NCBI GenBank assembly: GCA_037783415.1
Contig: JAZGTN010000046.1
Location: 3,106,501-3,170,500, forward strand
DNA from: Leptasterias polaris
Lineage: Eukaryota > Echinodermata > Asteroidea > Forcipulatida > Asteriidae
Reading direction: 5' to 3'
Length of the DNA stretch: 64,000 nucleotides
Position numbers and translations under genes: made by a program. Shown here piece by piece: positions 1 to 10,178 of this stretch. Every line of letters begins with the position of its first letter. Position 1 is the stretch's first letter. Under the pieces are notes generated by a model. The model worked only from the letters and a program-made list of their open reading frames with translations, had not been told where the DNA came from and did not search any database.

Positions 1-39
1 AATAAACATACCTGTGATTTGTTTGGCAATTTTTATGAG

Positions 40-212
40 AGATTACCTAACATCACAAGGCCACGGACGGCCACTTCAAGGTGAGGGCTACAATCAACCG
101 ATTTGGGTTATCGACCCAAATCAACTGCCACCAGGGGCACGTTTCCTCTTACTCCTGGGGCTGAAACAGGGTTACCCCACCCCCTTCAAAGTCCATAAGG
201 ATGTAGGCATGG
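40..212 (-). repeat. SINE family A, 3' part, reverse orientation
   Basis: Reverse complement of the body seen at 6120-6320 (pieces reading 'gatacccatgcctacat', 'gtaaccctgtttcagcc' and 'ggcaacgtgcccctg'). The tRNA-like head is missing here. Lies in a NASP intron. Confidence 0.7.
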
Positions 213-249
213 GTATCTTCCCAACTTCTCAGAACCACCACAGCTCATA

Positions 250-615
250 AAGATATTTCTTGTATGGTGTCTCCGCAAACCTTACTAGATTATAGATCTC
301 CATGCAAAGTTACAAATCCTACCTGTGTACATGGTGTTACTGTTACTGTAAACCTTACTAGATTGTATCTCCTCCATGCAAAGTTTCAAATCCTACTCAT
401 GTACATGGTGTTACAGCAAACCTTACTAGATCGTGTCTCCACCATGCAAAGTTTCAAATCCTACTCATGTACATGGTGTTACTGCAAAACTTACTAGATT
501 GTATCTCCACCATGCAAAGTTTCAAATCCTACTCATGTACATGGTGTTACAACAAACCTTACTAGATTGTATCTCCACCAAGCAAAGTTTCAAATCATAC
601 TTATATAATGTCTGA
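250..615 (+). repeat. 68-bp tandem satellite, five units
   Basis: Units start near 279, 351, 419, 487 and 555; the last four are exactly 68 bases apart and the first is 72 because of a short insertion. Each reads roughly CCTTACTAGATTGTATCTCC, then CCATGCAAAGTTTCAAATCC, then CATGTACATGGTGTTAC. The segment ATGGTGTTACxGCAAACC followed by CCATGCAA...CAAATCC also marks element ends at 26.4, 33.25 and 39.4 kb, so the satellite appears derived from that family. In a NASP intron just upstream of the exon at 670. Confidence 0.85.
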
Positions 616-669
616 ATGTCGTCCATCGGTTTTGGTGATTTTCCTAACTTTAATACTTTGTAATTTCAG

Positions 670-3600
670 GAAGAGGAGGTTTCCAATTTCCAGTTGAGTT
701 GGGAGATGCTGGAACTTGCCAGAGTAATATTTTCAAAGTAAGATAAGAATAATTGATTATAAATATTTTCTTTGTGAACTGTATGTACCGGAGCAAACTG
801 GTTATAAAAGCAGCTTTGTGAGATTTTGGGCAAGACCCAAATGATTTTCTTTTAGATTTTATGTCAGTTTTAAAATTATGTTTTTCTTGTTTGTCTTGTT
901 CAGGCAAGAAGCAGAGAACAAAGAGTTCAAACTCAAGGTGGCGCAGGTGTACCTGAAGCTTGGGGAGTTGGGTCTGGAGACCGGTCAGTACGGCCAGAGT
1001 ATCGAGGACTTCACCCAGTGTTTGACCAGACAGAAAGAGCAACTGGAAGAGGACAGTAGATTACTGGCTGAAACGTATCCTTTCTCTTCACCCTGAAGGC
1101 TTTATCCAAATTATTGGCTCAGACAGCGGCTATGGTGGAACGCCAACAATTTTACTTCCTGTTGTCCCATTTTTCACGGGACTGTCCGAATTTCTAAGTT
1201 GAAAAAACACCTTTAAAAAATCGTTTGTCCAAGTTTTTCAGGGGAGAAGCATATATTTAACACAAAAACCAAAAGAAAATAAACAGCATTTACATACCTG
1301 CCAACTGTTCAGATTTAATTGGAATTTTCAAGATTTTGAGATTACAGGTCGCAAAAAATCAGAACATTCCTATATCTGACAATGACAGCAATGAAACAAA
1401 AGTCAAAAGGTTCAGGTAAAACAAGGTGCCATTTGCTTGCGACGGTAGAGATTTTCTTACAGGATGCAATGATTTTTGTACATTGTTTTAAATACATACA
1501 AATTTGTATGTCTACATGTAATACGCTTTACTCGCACGACTTCTTGCGTCGTGATTTGTGAGCTCATAAAACTGGTGTTCCTATTACTGAGGTTTCAATG
1601 TTGGCAGGTATGCATTTACTTGGTTTTATACCCAAGTTCCCGACCGAAAGTAATACTTCTTGATACATTTGAAGAAATCCTTAACCTCCTGACAACCAGA
1701 TACTATAACTTGGCGTTGGCGAACTCATTCGACCAGAAGTTTGACAAGGCAATTGAGGTGAGTAATAAAACAGCTAGGGTTGGAACGTTTTACCTTTCAA
1801 CCATTCAATTAAAAAAATAACTACCTTGAAATCCATTAAAAAATAACATTAACGTTGTAGCAAAGCCGACAGTAAAAACAATCGATGAGACCGTCCTTTT
1901 CTTTATAATGTTAGCCCCAGACACTATCCAGGGTGAATGATTGACATCCATTTTGTTGGTGAGAGATTGTCTTTTCTTAATCTCCTACCATTTGTAATAC
2001 AATGTTTTTAATCCCTTTTCATTTGTTATACATTTTGCTTTGTACACCGAAATTACTATACAAGTCCAAACGTAGTCTTGGTTCTAAGACGCTCCAAGTG
2101 TTAAGTGTTAACTGTCTTGAGAACCCAACCGCAATCGCTGCCAGAGGGCGCTATCATTCTTGTAATTGCTATCGCTTGCCAGAGGGCGCTATCATTCCTG
2201 TAATCGCTATCTGAGATAGCGTTTCGAGGGGTGATAGTGGTTATAGGAATGATAGCGCCTTCCTGCGGTGACATGTTTTTTTTATGACTATTCCTTATTA
2301 CACAACTGGAGCATCTTGGAACCAAGACAATTGCAAAGGGTGTGCCCCACTGTGGTTTTGTGACCATCAATACTGGCTTTCCTTTGTCCCAGAGGACCCC
2401 TCTCTTTCTGCTTCAAAGAGTATAGCATCATGTGTCCTTGCTGAATCCTCATTTTTGTGGAAAAAGGTGTCCCAACCCTTCAAAGATGTCAATCAATTTT
2501 TCTCTCCCACTTTTTGTTATCCGGCAGAGCTTCGAGCAATCCACAGTCGTGATTAAGAACAGAATAGCTACACTGAAGAAGAAAGCAGACAATCAAACAG
2601 GTAAGACTGTTTTTTTAACAGCAAGATTAACCAAGTAAGGTCTGTAGTTTCAAGTTTGCCTGTTATTTTGAGCAACAAGCCCTACAGTCTTGCGAATTTT
2701 TTTTCCCACCAAATTCGAAAGACTGCATTGCAAGATTTTAACAGGATATCCCTGTTTGGATTGCTGCGTCAAGTCTGTTTTGTGTGGCGTGGGACAGAGC
2801 AAGATGCATGTCCGTATGGTCTTCCTTTGTGGGTGCCGTTAAATGATGATTGCTCTAATATTATCAATAATAATAACTAGTTATGTAGTGCATTTTACAA
2901 TAACATATCAATGCGCTTTACATTAGTGCCCTGGTCATTAGGCCAATAACATTCCTGTAATCTTTCTCTGCTCCCTGGGGAGTGAGTATACTGCCATGGC
3001 ACTCCAAAGGCTTTTTCAAACACAATATCAATCTTTACCCTCCCAGGTACCCATTCATGACTAAACCACCAGAACTTGTATTTGATGCTCTAAACAAACC
3101 ACTTGGCCATGACAACCCATATGATCGACGGGATGTGTTTGTTAGCTCTAATTAGCTTCCAATAACTTTTTACCGTCTGTTTTGAAATTGTCTTTGCAGA
3201 GAAGCCGAGTGAGGAAGACGTGCTGCATGACCAGAAAGAAATGAAAGAGCTTGAGTTAGTCATTCCAGAAATCAAAGTCAAGGTATTAATCAACATCTTG
3301 TTGCTTCCTGTCCGTCATAATTTGTTGCCTGAACTAGCTACTGGGCAATCTCAGTGGTGTAGTGATACGACGTTGCGTGTCGTGGCCGAGCGGTCTAGTT
3401 CACAGGACCCAAGCTCTGGTGTTGTCAGCAGCAAAGTGTGGGTTCAAATCCCGGTCATGACACTTGTGCCCTTGAGCAGGGCACTTGGCCTTAATTGCTT
3501 CGTAAAAAGGTTGTGCATTCTGCTCTACCAGCCAGGCTCCTAGTGGACGAAACCCATGCCTATCATCATTACGGACTGTGAATGGGGTAACCCTGTTTTC

Positions 3601-6600
3601 AGCCACAGGAGTAGTTGGCAACAAGCCCCTGAACATCTGATTCCAGCCTTGTGATGTTGGGCAATATCTTTGAGCGGCAAAGGTTGTGGGTTTGAATCCC
3701 ACCTGAGTAATATGCCCGTGGGTTTTTTCTAAGGGAAAGTACTGAGTATACAGTGCTTTACTCGCCTCTGTGTTTTGGGTACAATCAAACAATATTCTTT
3801 TTTCTCGATGGACAGTTGTTAAAGATATTATTTGTTGTTGTTGACAGATTGAAGATGCTAAAGCAGAAAAGAATTCGGCAGAAACGGCTGCTGGACAAGC
3901 AAAGACGTCTGCCTCCTCCAAATTTGTAAGTTCCTTTTTTTGCCTCCCTGGCTGTTTGGATTTTTCGAATTAAAAAATACTGATTTGGTTGCTGGGCCAG
4001 ATGGTAACTGGCCTGGGCCCAATTTCATAGAGCTGCTTAAGCACAAAAAGTAGCTTAGCAAAAAAATATTTCGCTTACCAGAATAAGGTTACCAGCCAAA
4101 CTACCATGTCTCATGTACAATTTGTGACTGGTATCCTGCTCATTTCTGCTTAGCAGACAATTGTTAAGCAAATTTTTCCGCTTAAGCAGCTCTATGAAAT
4201 TGGGCCCTGGACTTACACAGAGGCCTCGGAGGCCATGGCTGGCCTCTGTTGCCCAGGTCTTTGCTTTATATACCATGCCCCAATATGGGGCAGAGGATAT
4301 CCCCAAATGTTCCCATACTTTAACACACTATTTTCATCTTTATTTTTGTTTTATTTATTGGTATATACAAACAAAATGACCAGCAGCAGTAGCTGAAAGG
4401 GTCACTTAACAATGGTAAAAATATAAGCACATGTAAAAATACATGTTTATCTTTTTATCTTGTTTTTAGATTTTTATCTTGCACAAAATTACCCCCCCCC
4501 CCTAAAACCCTCCAAAGAATTCCTGAGATTCCAAGCACACAATGAAGACAACATAGAGGGGGTACCACCATGCCCCCATATCAACCACTAATACTGGCCT
4601 TGGTGCCCCTTCAAAAGATTCCCATAGACTTGGAAGATTTTCCAATGGAAGTGCCCTTTGCAAAATGAAAACAGCCTTGCCCTCTCAAACAAAGATGAAA
4701 TTCCAGGCCTGTTGTTTTCACTCCATAGTTACGTGTACTTGTCGTTATTGTTCATAGAAGTATGGAAATAAATATGTATCTGAATTGAAAAAATTGAACA
4801 TTTTATGGTGGTTGTTAAAAAATAAAAAATAAAAAATAATTTTATGTAAAAAAAAATTAATGATAAACAACGTTTTACATTCAGGACCTCGGAGCATCTT
4901 CTTCGTCGTCCTCGTCTGGGTTTGCACCCTGCAGTTCATCAGCTCAAGCCAAACCTGTAAGTAAATTATCTTGGGTAGTCAGGGGTTTCTTTTTTAAGGG
5001 GGGTGGGGATCCACAATACAGCAGGGTTTGTAGTTTCATTTCATTTGTTTTGGTTGAGAAGCCAAGGACTCACAGAATAGTACACAGAACTTGATAACTA
5101 CACTAGCCATACTATCCATTATTATTACTCAATTAAAAAACAATGTCGGACTTGTTCATTTGTGACTTAACCGGCCTGCTGCTAAAATCACAGGCCTCGG
5201 GCATGCAATGCAGTCCAAGTTTTGAGCCCTGGTATTGATCTCCCAGCCAAACTAAACAAATCGAAAAAGCTGTATTCAAGAAATCTACTTTCATCTCAAT
5301 TGTCTACTTTTCTCTTGGTACAGATTGCTGTAAGAAAGGTTGCTGATGCCAAACCAGATGATGTCTCACATCTTGTACACAGAAAGGTAAGCTGATGACC
5401 TTTTGACCCTTATTTGACCCCGAATGACCCATTGATATCCGTCACCTCATACTAGTGATCAAAAGTATCAGGTGACAGAAATACCTTGTATGTCTTTTAA
5501 CGCATCTCTCCCTCATTACCTGCTAACGTCTGACCCCGATGATTTTTTATAAATACAGGCATTTAACTTTTCAGCTGATTTTGGCCTAATTTCATGGCTC
5601 TGCTTAATGCCAAATTCTGCGCTTGCAATCGCCATTCTTCGCTTCTGCGTTGGCTGTGTAAGCGAAGAATGCCTAGTAACGTGGAGTAATCATGCACTCA
5701 AGTAAAACAAAACTGCTAACTTTTGAAATGCGCTTTAGCCTGGAATTCCCTGCTTCCGTAAGGGCCAAAACTTTGCTTATGGTAAGTAGAGCCATAAAAT
5801 TGGGTCCACCTTGCTTGCTCTTTTTAAATAGTGCCATAAAAAACCTAAAACAGAGCTATAACTAACGGCTGATTGGGCCATTTCTTCTCTTTTTTGCTTT
5901 TGCAAAGTTGTTTGTCCGTTAAAAGCTATAACTGACCTCATTCAATGCCTGCTTGTACTTTGACTGACCTTTTTGTCCTCTATCGATAAACCAATTTGTG
6001 GCGTGTTGTGGCCAAGCAGTCTAGTTCACTGGACCCAAGCTCTTGTGTCGTCTGCAGCAGAGTGTGGGTTGGAATCCCGGTCATGACACTTGTGTCCTTG
6101 AGCAAGACACTTAACCATAATTGTTTCGTTAAAAGCCTTGGCTCCTAGTAGACGATACCCATGCCTACATCCTTACGGACTGTGATGGGGGTAACCCTGT
6201 TTCAGCCCTAGGAGTAGGTGGCAACGTGCCCCTGATGGCAGTTGATTCGAGTCAACAGCCCAAATCAGTTAAGTGTAGCCCTCGCCTTAAAGTGGCCGCC
6301 CGGCCTTGTGATGTTAGGCAATATCTCATAAAAATAAAAAAAAACCAAAACCATCATGACCTCTGATTGACCCGCTGATGACCTTTATGTCAGCAGAGGA
6401 AGCCAGAGGAGCAGGCAGAAGAAGAGAGCGCAGGCAAGAAGAGCCGATCAGAAGATGGGAGTGGGGACGCCACCATGCCAAATGGCGTCAACGGTTCCTC
6501 GGAGAACAGAGTCCCCAACGGAGACGCTGAGCATTCATCAGGGAAACCGGTAAGATCGGCCACAAGATTCTGAATGAACTGCTTTTACGCATTAATTTTT

Positions 6601-7288
6601 TCTTTATTAGACTAACGACAGGGCTCGAAATTAACACAACTAAGCTGCACATGCGCTGTTTGCAATCTTGAAATTGCTTTAATATAAACGTGAAGGACGT
6701 TCACTAGTCTCTTCTTACAACATTAAAAAATCTTACATTGTTGGTTTGGTAACCGTGAATCAACTTAAATATTTGGGGTCTTGCGGTGAGCGCTGCGCAA
6801 GGACCAAAACAGGTTTTTTATGAGTTTTCCTGATATCGCTCAGGATTTTCTCAAATTGTCTGTGAGCCTTCACATTTTCTTGAAAGAAGTAAAGCAATCA
6901 CCAAAGGGAGAAAGAAATATTCCACATTGAGTCAGAACTTGTAGTTTTGTATTTCGGGTGATGCACAGAGTCTGTAAACCTCCTGAATTGTAACATTTGG
7001 GAGGTTCAGTGTCTAGAATAAGGGGGAACCAAGGCCTGCTAGCCATTTTTAAGAATTGTTACCTTTATCAAATTTTATCCCTAAATTTAGCCTATCCTGG
7101 AAAAACTGTAGAGGGCTTTCTGTTTTGCGACTCAACTGCTTTCTGGACACACAAACTCTGGCAATAAAACAATTCGTATTTCATTAAGCAATCTTGCATT
7201 GTTTCTTTTCACATAACAGGAAATCAAGGTCAAACAAGTTGAGACGACAACAAACGGTACCAGCGAACCCGCCGTCATGGAAACATAG
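670..7288 (+). CDS. NASP: NASP histone chaperone, 3' ten coding exons (5' partial)
   Basis: Nuclear autoantigenic sperm protein (NASP/SHNi-TPR family), a nuclear chaperone for linker H1 and H3-H4. Coding exons with GT-AG borders: 670-737, 904-1074, 1700-1757, 2528-2600, 3200-3282, 3848-3925, 4885-4956, 5324-5386, 6397-6549, 7220-7288 (stop TAG). All phases join without a stop, giving 295 residues. The first exon here gives EEEVSNFQLSWEMLELA, matching the segment just after the acidic tract in vertebrate NASP. TPR-like helices follow (KVAQVYLKLGELGLETGQY; DSRLLAET joined to YYNLALANSFDQKFDKAIE), then a coiled segment, a Ser-rich linker and HLVHRKRKPEE...KKSR, which resembles the bipartite nuclear signal of vertebrate NASP. 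The first TPR and acidic region must lie upstream of base 1. Identity is from remembered human NASP. The 6397 acceptor could instead be 6394, adding one codon. Confidence 0.93.
2115..2275. repeat. Small foldback repeat
   Basis: AGAGGGCGCTATCATTC occurs twice in direct orientation (about 2143 and 2179) and once inverted (GAATGATAGCGCC near 2246), with GCGATATC-type sequence in the loop. Likely a short MITE inside a NASP intron. Confidence 0.6.
2866..3115 (-). repeat. SINE family D (tRNA-derived, ATT tail), reverse
   Basis: Begins with an AATAATAATAACTAGTT tail, then CAATGCGCTTTACATTAG and CCCTGGTCATTAGGCC, shared with 28020-28375. The tRNA-like head reads on the minus strand at the right side and is truncated. 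Confidence 0.75.
3373..3676 (+). repeat. SINE family A, near full length
   Basis: tRNA-like head CGTGGCCGAGCGGTCTAG with B-box GGGTTCAAATCCC near 3432, then a body shared with 5998-6345 (TGACACTTGTGCCCTTGAGC; GTAACCCTGTTTTCAGCC; CCTTGTGATGTTGGGCAAT). In a NASP intron. Confidence 0.8.
3677..3775 (+). repeat. SINE family E fragment abutting the family A copy
   Basis: GGCAAAGGTTGTGGGTTTGA, then the tail GGGAAAGTACTGAGTATACA, matching the units of the tandem array at 20.7-21.5 kb. Confidence 0.65.
4015..4206. repeat. Palindromic MITE with GGGCCCAATTTCAT ends
   Basis: About 190 bases, starting GGGCCCAATTTCATAGAGCT and ending with its reverse complement; inside lie paired GCTTAAGCA motifs and a 'taccagaataaggttacc' core. 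Related copies: 7865-8015, 17698-17942, 25915-26035, 33980-34135, 41855-42015 and 47665-48303. Confidence 0.85.
4590..4720 (+). repeat. Interspersed repeat family G
   Basis: Contains GCCTTGGTGCCCCTT, GATTTTCCAATGGAAGTGCC and CTTTGCAAAATGAAAA. Shared with 15540-15670, 18300-18625 (reverse, tandem) and 59750-59885. Confidence 0.7.
5585..5812. repeat. Palindromic MITE with CATGGCTCTGCTTA ends
   Basis: Starts CCTAATTTCATGGCTCTGC and ends with the near reverse complement (TAGAGCCATAAAATTGGG), with GCGAAGAATG inverted internally. Related in termini to the 4015 family. In a NASP intron. Confidence 0.65.
5998..6345 (+). repeat. SINE family A, full length
   Basis: Head TGTGGCCAAGCAGTCTAG, degenerate B-box near 6066, body, CCTTGTGATGTTAGGCAAT, and an A-rich tail AATAAAAAAAAACC. 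Best copy in the window for defining the family. Lies 52 bases upstream of the NASP exon at 6397. Confidence 0.85.
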
Positions 7289-8190
7289 ATGCCAAGACAT
7301 TTCTCTCAAAGAGAAGAGAACGAAACTCACATTCTCCAACGACCAAAGACCTGAAATGATTTCAAACAACCACTTGTGATACTTCCATTTGTACATCTTT
7401 TAAAAAAGCAACAACAAAAAAACCTCGGGAAAACCTCCACAACTATTAAGTGTTGTTTACATTATTTAAGGTTTAACTGCAGTAGTCTAATTGGTCACTC
7501 CTTTTGACTGTGTAGTCTGAATTGTATATAAATAACTATTTGTAGGCTTTCTTGTGTTCTTTATTTGCAACTGTAATGTGTTATTTCGTCAAAAGAAATC
7601 CCTTGGATAGTTTGGTGCATCAAGTTTGTCTACCTGTGACCAGCCGATTGCTCGAAAGTTCTTGTGAGGACATTGTATAAACCAATTTCCTATTAATTGA
7701 GATAAATATTAGAACCAACCTGTGATTTGTCTCCGTCCTTACTTATTTTTGGAGACACCGAAAACAAATTTAATCAAAGTTAAAAGTCATACTTCACTAA
7801 AAAAATACTAACGGGACAAAAAAAAGTGTAGCGATAATGTGGGAACTCTGTGTTTCATTTAATACTAGCTATATTGCTTAAAATGAGCAGGATACCAGTC
7901 ACAGATGGTACAAATGTAAATCGGTATTTTGGCTGGTAACCTTATTCTGGTAAGCATGATTCTATTGTGCTTAGCTACTTTATGTGCTGAAGCAGGTCTA
8001 TGAAGCAGGTCTATGAAAGTTTTTGCGAGCTTAGGCCATCCATTTTAGTTTAACAAAATTATGTGTCGTTATATACCAGGGTTTTCCCACCATTACTTGA
8101 ATGCTTTTCAATCGCGTAAGCCTATAAGTTGCTTGTTTTTTGCGTAGTTGCGCCAACATCATCGGTCAAAGATGCCCGTGGTGCGTTAAC

Positions 8191-8196
8191 AATAAA
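8191..8196 (+). terminator. Possible NASP polyadenylation signal AATAAA
   Basis: This is the first canonical AATAAA I see after the NASP stop, about 900 bases downstream. A variant TATAAA near 7528 is closer and could be the real signal. Weak call without transcript data. Confidence 0.25.
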
Positions 8197-10106
8197 TGCA
8201 GTGCTGCCAACTCTCCCCGATTCTGCAGAAAGTTCCCTGAAAATTTACCAATCTTTCCCATCTTCTGATGAGCAAATTTGAAAGTCTTCCTGATGTTTGT
8301 TTATTAATTTCCACTCAAGTAAACAATAAGTCATAAATCAACGGCTTTGAAGAAAATAATACATATTGAGCGGAGAGCCATCTAGAAACCCATAGGGCTT
8401 GTATCGATGACCCTATGTAAGTGCCAATGGGAAAGTGGGTGTATTCATGCAAACGGACTAGATGGAATTTTGAATTATTTATTTATTTGTTGATTGCTTT
8501 TCGAAGAAAGCGAAAAGAAAAACAGTGAAAAAAATACATGGGATGAACATGAAGAACACTGGGCCGACGACCCCCACTCAACCATTGGCAAATACAGGGT
8601 AAAGTTACAAACAATTTACATTTAAGCACACAAAAGAAAACACAGAAGGACTTACAACAAGGACAAATTCACGGAACAAAACAATGTAACTTTGTCTGGA
8701 CTGGAATGGCGAGAGCATACGAATTAACCTTCATTTAAATGTGTCTATTGTAATTCTAAATAACTCCCTTGCACAGCAAAATATGTAGACTGAAAAGTTT
8801 TGTGCACACTGAATGCCTTTTGGAAACCGAAACTAAACAGTGACATGAAATTCACATTGATTTAAAATGATAAACAGGCTCGCAATGCTTAGATTCCTAA
8901 TTTCAGTAAAAGATCTCGGTCCAAACTCAAGCGTATTTTACAGGTAAGCAGGGAGTTTTTGCTTGTGAGTGGCGTATTCCATGTTAATAGGTATTCTTCG
9001 CTGTACACAGCCAGTGCTTGCCCCGTTGAAGCAAAGGAAACAGTTTTTTTCTCACCATTCCTACTGCGAAGTCTAATAAAGAGCCCCGTTGAAAATTGGG
9101 CCATGCTGCAAAGGAAACGGTTTTTTTCTCACCATTCCCTACTGCGAAGTCTAATAAAGAGCCTTTTTGTACATAATGCATTTGAATTCCATACACTTTA
9201 TTTTGTTGACATATGTTTGAACAATATTTTAAAAAACCTGTTGTAACACAGAAAAAACAGTTAAGTTTAAAAATAAAGCTATCGATTGAAAGGATTATTG
9301 CCTTCTTTGTGCTCTTTGTATATAATAAAATGTTTGTCTTGAACCAAAGACCATAGTGCTGCATGGTACAAGATGGACAACTGGAGCTCTAATGTTAGAA
9401 CATGAAGCATGGCATGAGTCACTTTAAAGATGGCGTCCCTTGCATACTTCTGCCCAAGTTGCACCTACAGTGCTATACGATCTTGGTGAAATGATTGCAT
9501 TTCCACCTTTTGGTAACCCCTGGAGCCAGTATCCTCAGCATTTCTTGAAATCTGAAGATGTTAGTTTCACAAGATGGATTAAAAAGGTCTGACTTGTATG
9601 ATCGAAGGAAACTCCCCTCATTGCACAAGGATGTGAATGGGTTTAGATTGTAATGTTCACCCCCTAATGGGGGAACAATATAATTACTAATTACTAATCA
9701 CAATTTTAAAAACATTAAAATATGGATTGTACATTGATCCTTATATATAGCAGTCATATTAGAAGTAAAATGATGATGAAAACACACAAATCCTTGCAGG
9801 GTTGTGGGCTTTGGCAAGGTCCTCTATCACACGGCTATACCTCGTTGCCAGTGCAATAGCGAAAAATGTTGTGGACTATTGAAAATTTGGGTTCGCTAAT
9901 CTGGCCAGCGAGTGAAAAGAGCAGTTAAGGGAAACCTCTGCAAATGTATAGATAGTTTCGCCGGACAGACGCCATTTTTGGCTTTGAGCAGCGTCAAGTG
10001 TTCTAACTTTTTACACAGCCAAGTGGTTCACCAACTCTTAAGGAATTTGATAAATCTCCCACATGCAGTATTTATGCATATAACGCTTTGTTGTGCATTT
10101 AAAAAA

Positions 10107-10112
10107 TTTATT
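10107..10112 (-). terminator. TOE1 polyadenylation signal
   Basis: TTTATT on the plus strand reads AATAAA on the TOE1 strand, 67-72 bases past the TOE1 stop codon, a usual distance for a short 3' UTR. Confidence 0.5.
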
Positions 10113-10178
10113 TAAATGCCTGTATAATAAATGGCCAACTTTACACTGTGTGATGTCAAATGGGAACTATCTATGCTA

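Larger units (their letters stand above)
7289..10178. other. NASP-TOE1 tail-to-tail intergenic region
   Basis: No gene recognised. It holds the 3' UTRs of the two convergent genes, a fragment of the 'GGGCCCAATTTCAT' MITE family at about 7865-8015, a short repeat at about 8208-8245 that recurs after the MUTYH stop near 35345, and a local tandem duplication at about 9030-9164 (a roughly 55-base core ending CTAATAAAGAGCC, present twice at about 78-base spacing). ORFs here are short and show no family resemblance. Confidence 0.6.

Noticed and set aside
250..615. Possible CRISPR-like repeat array
   Set aside because: Units are contiguous 68-base repeats without distinct spacers, in a eukaryotic intron.
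3400..3921. 173-codon minus-strand ORF
   Set aside because: Runs through two SINEs and the antisense of a NASP exon; no protein family pattern.
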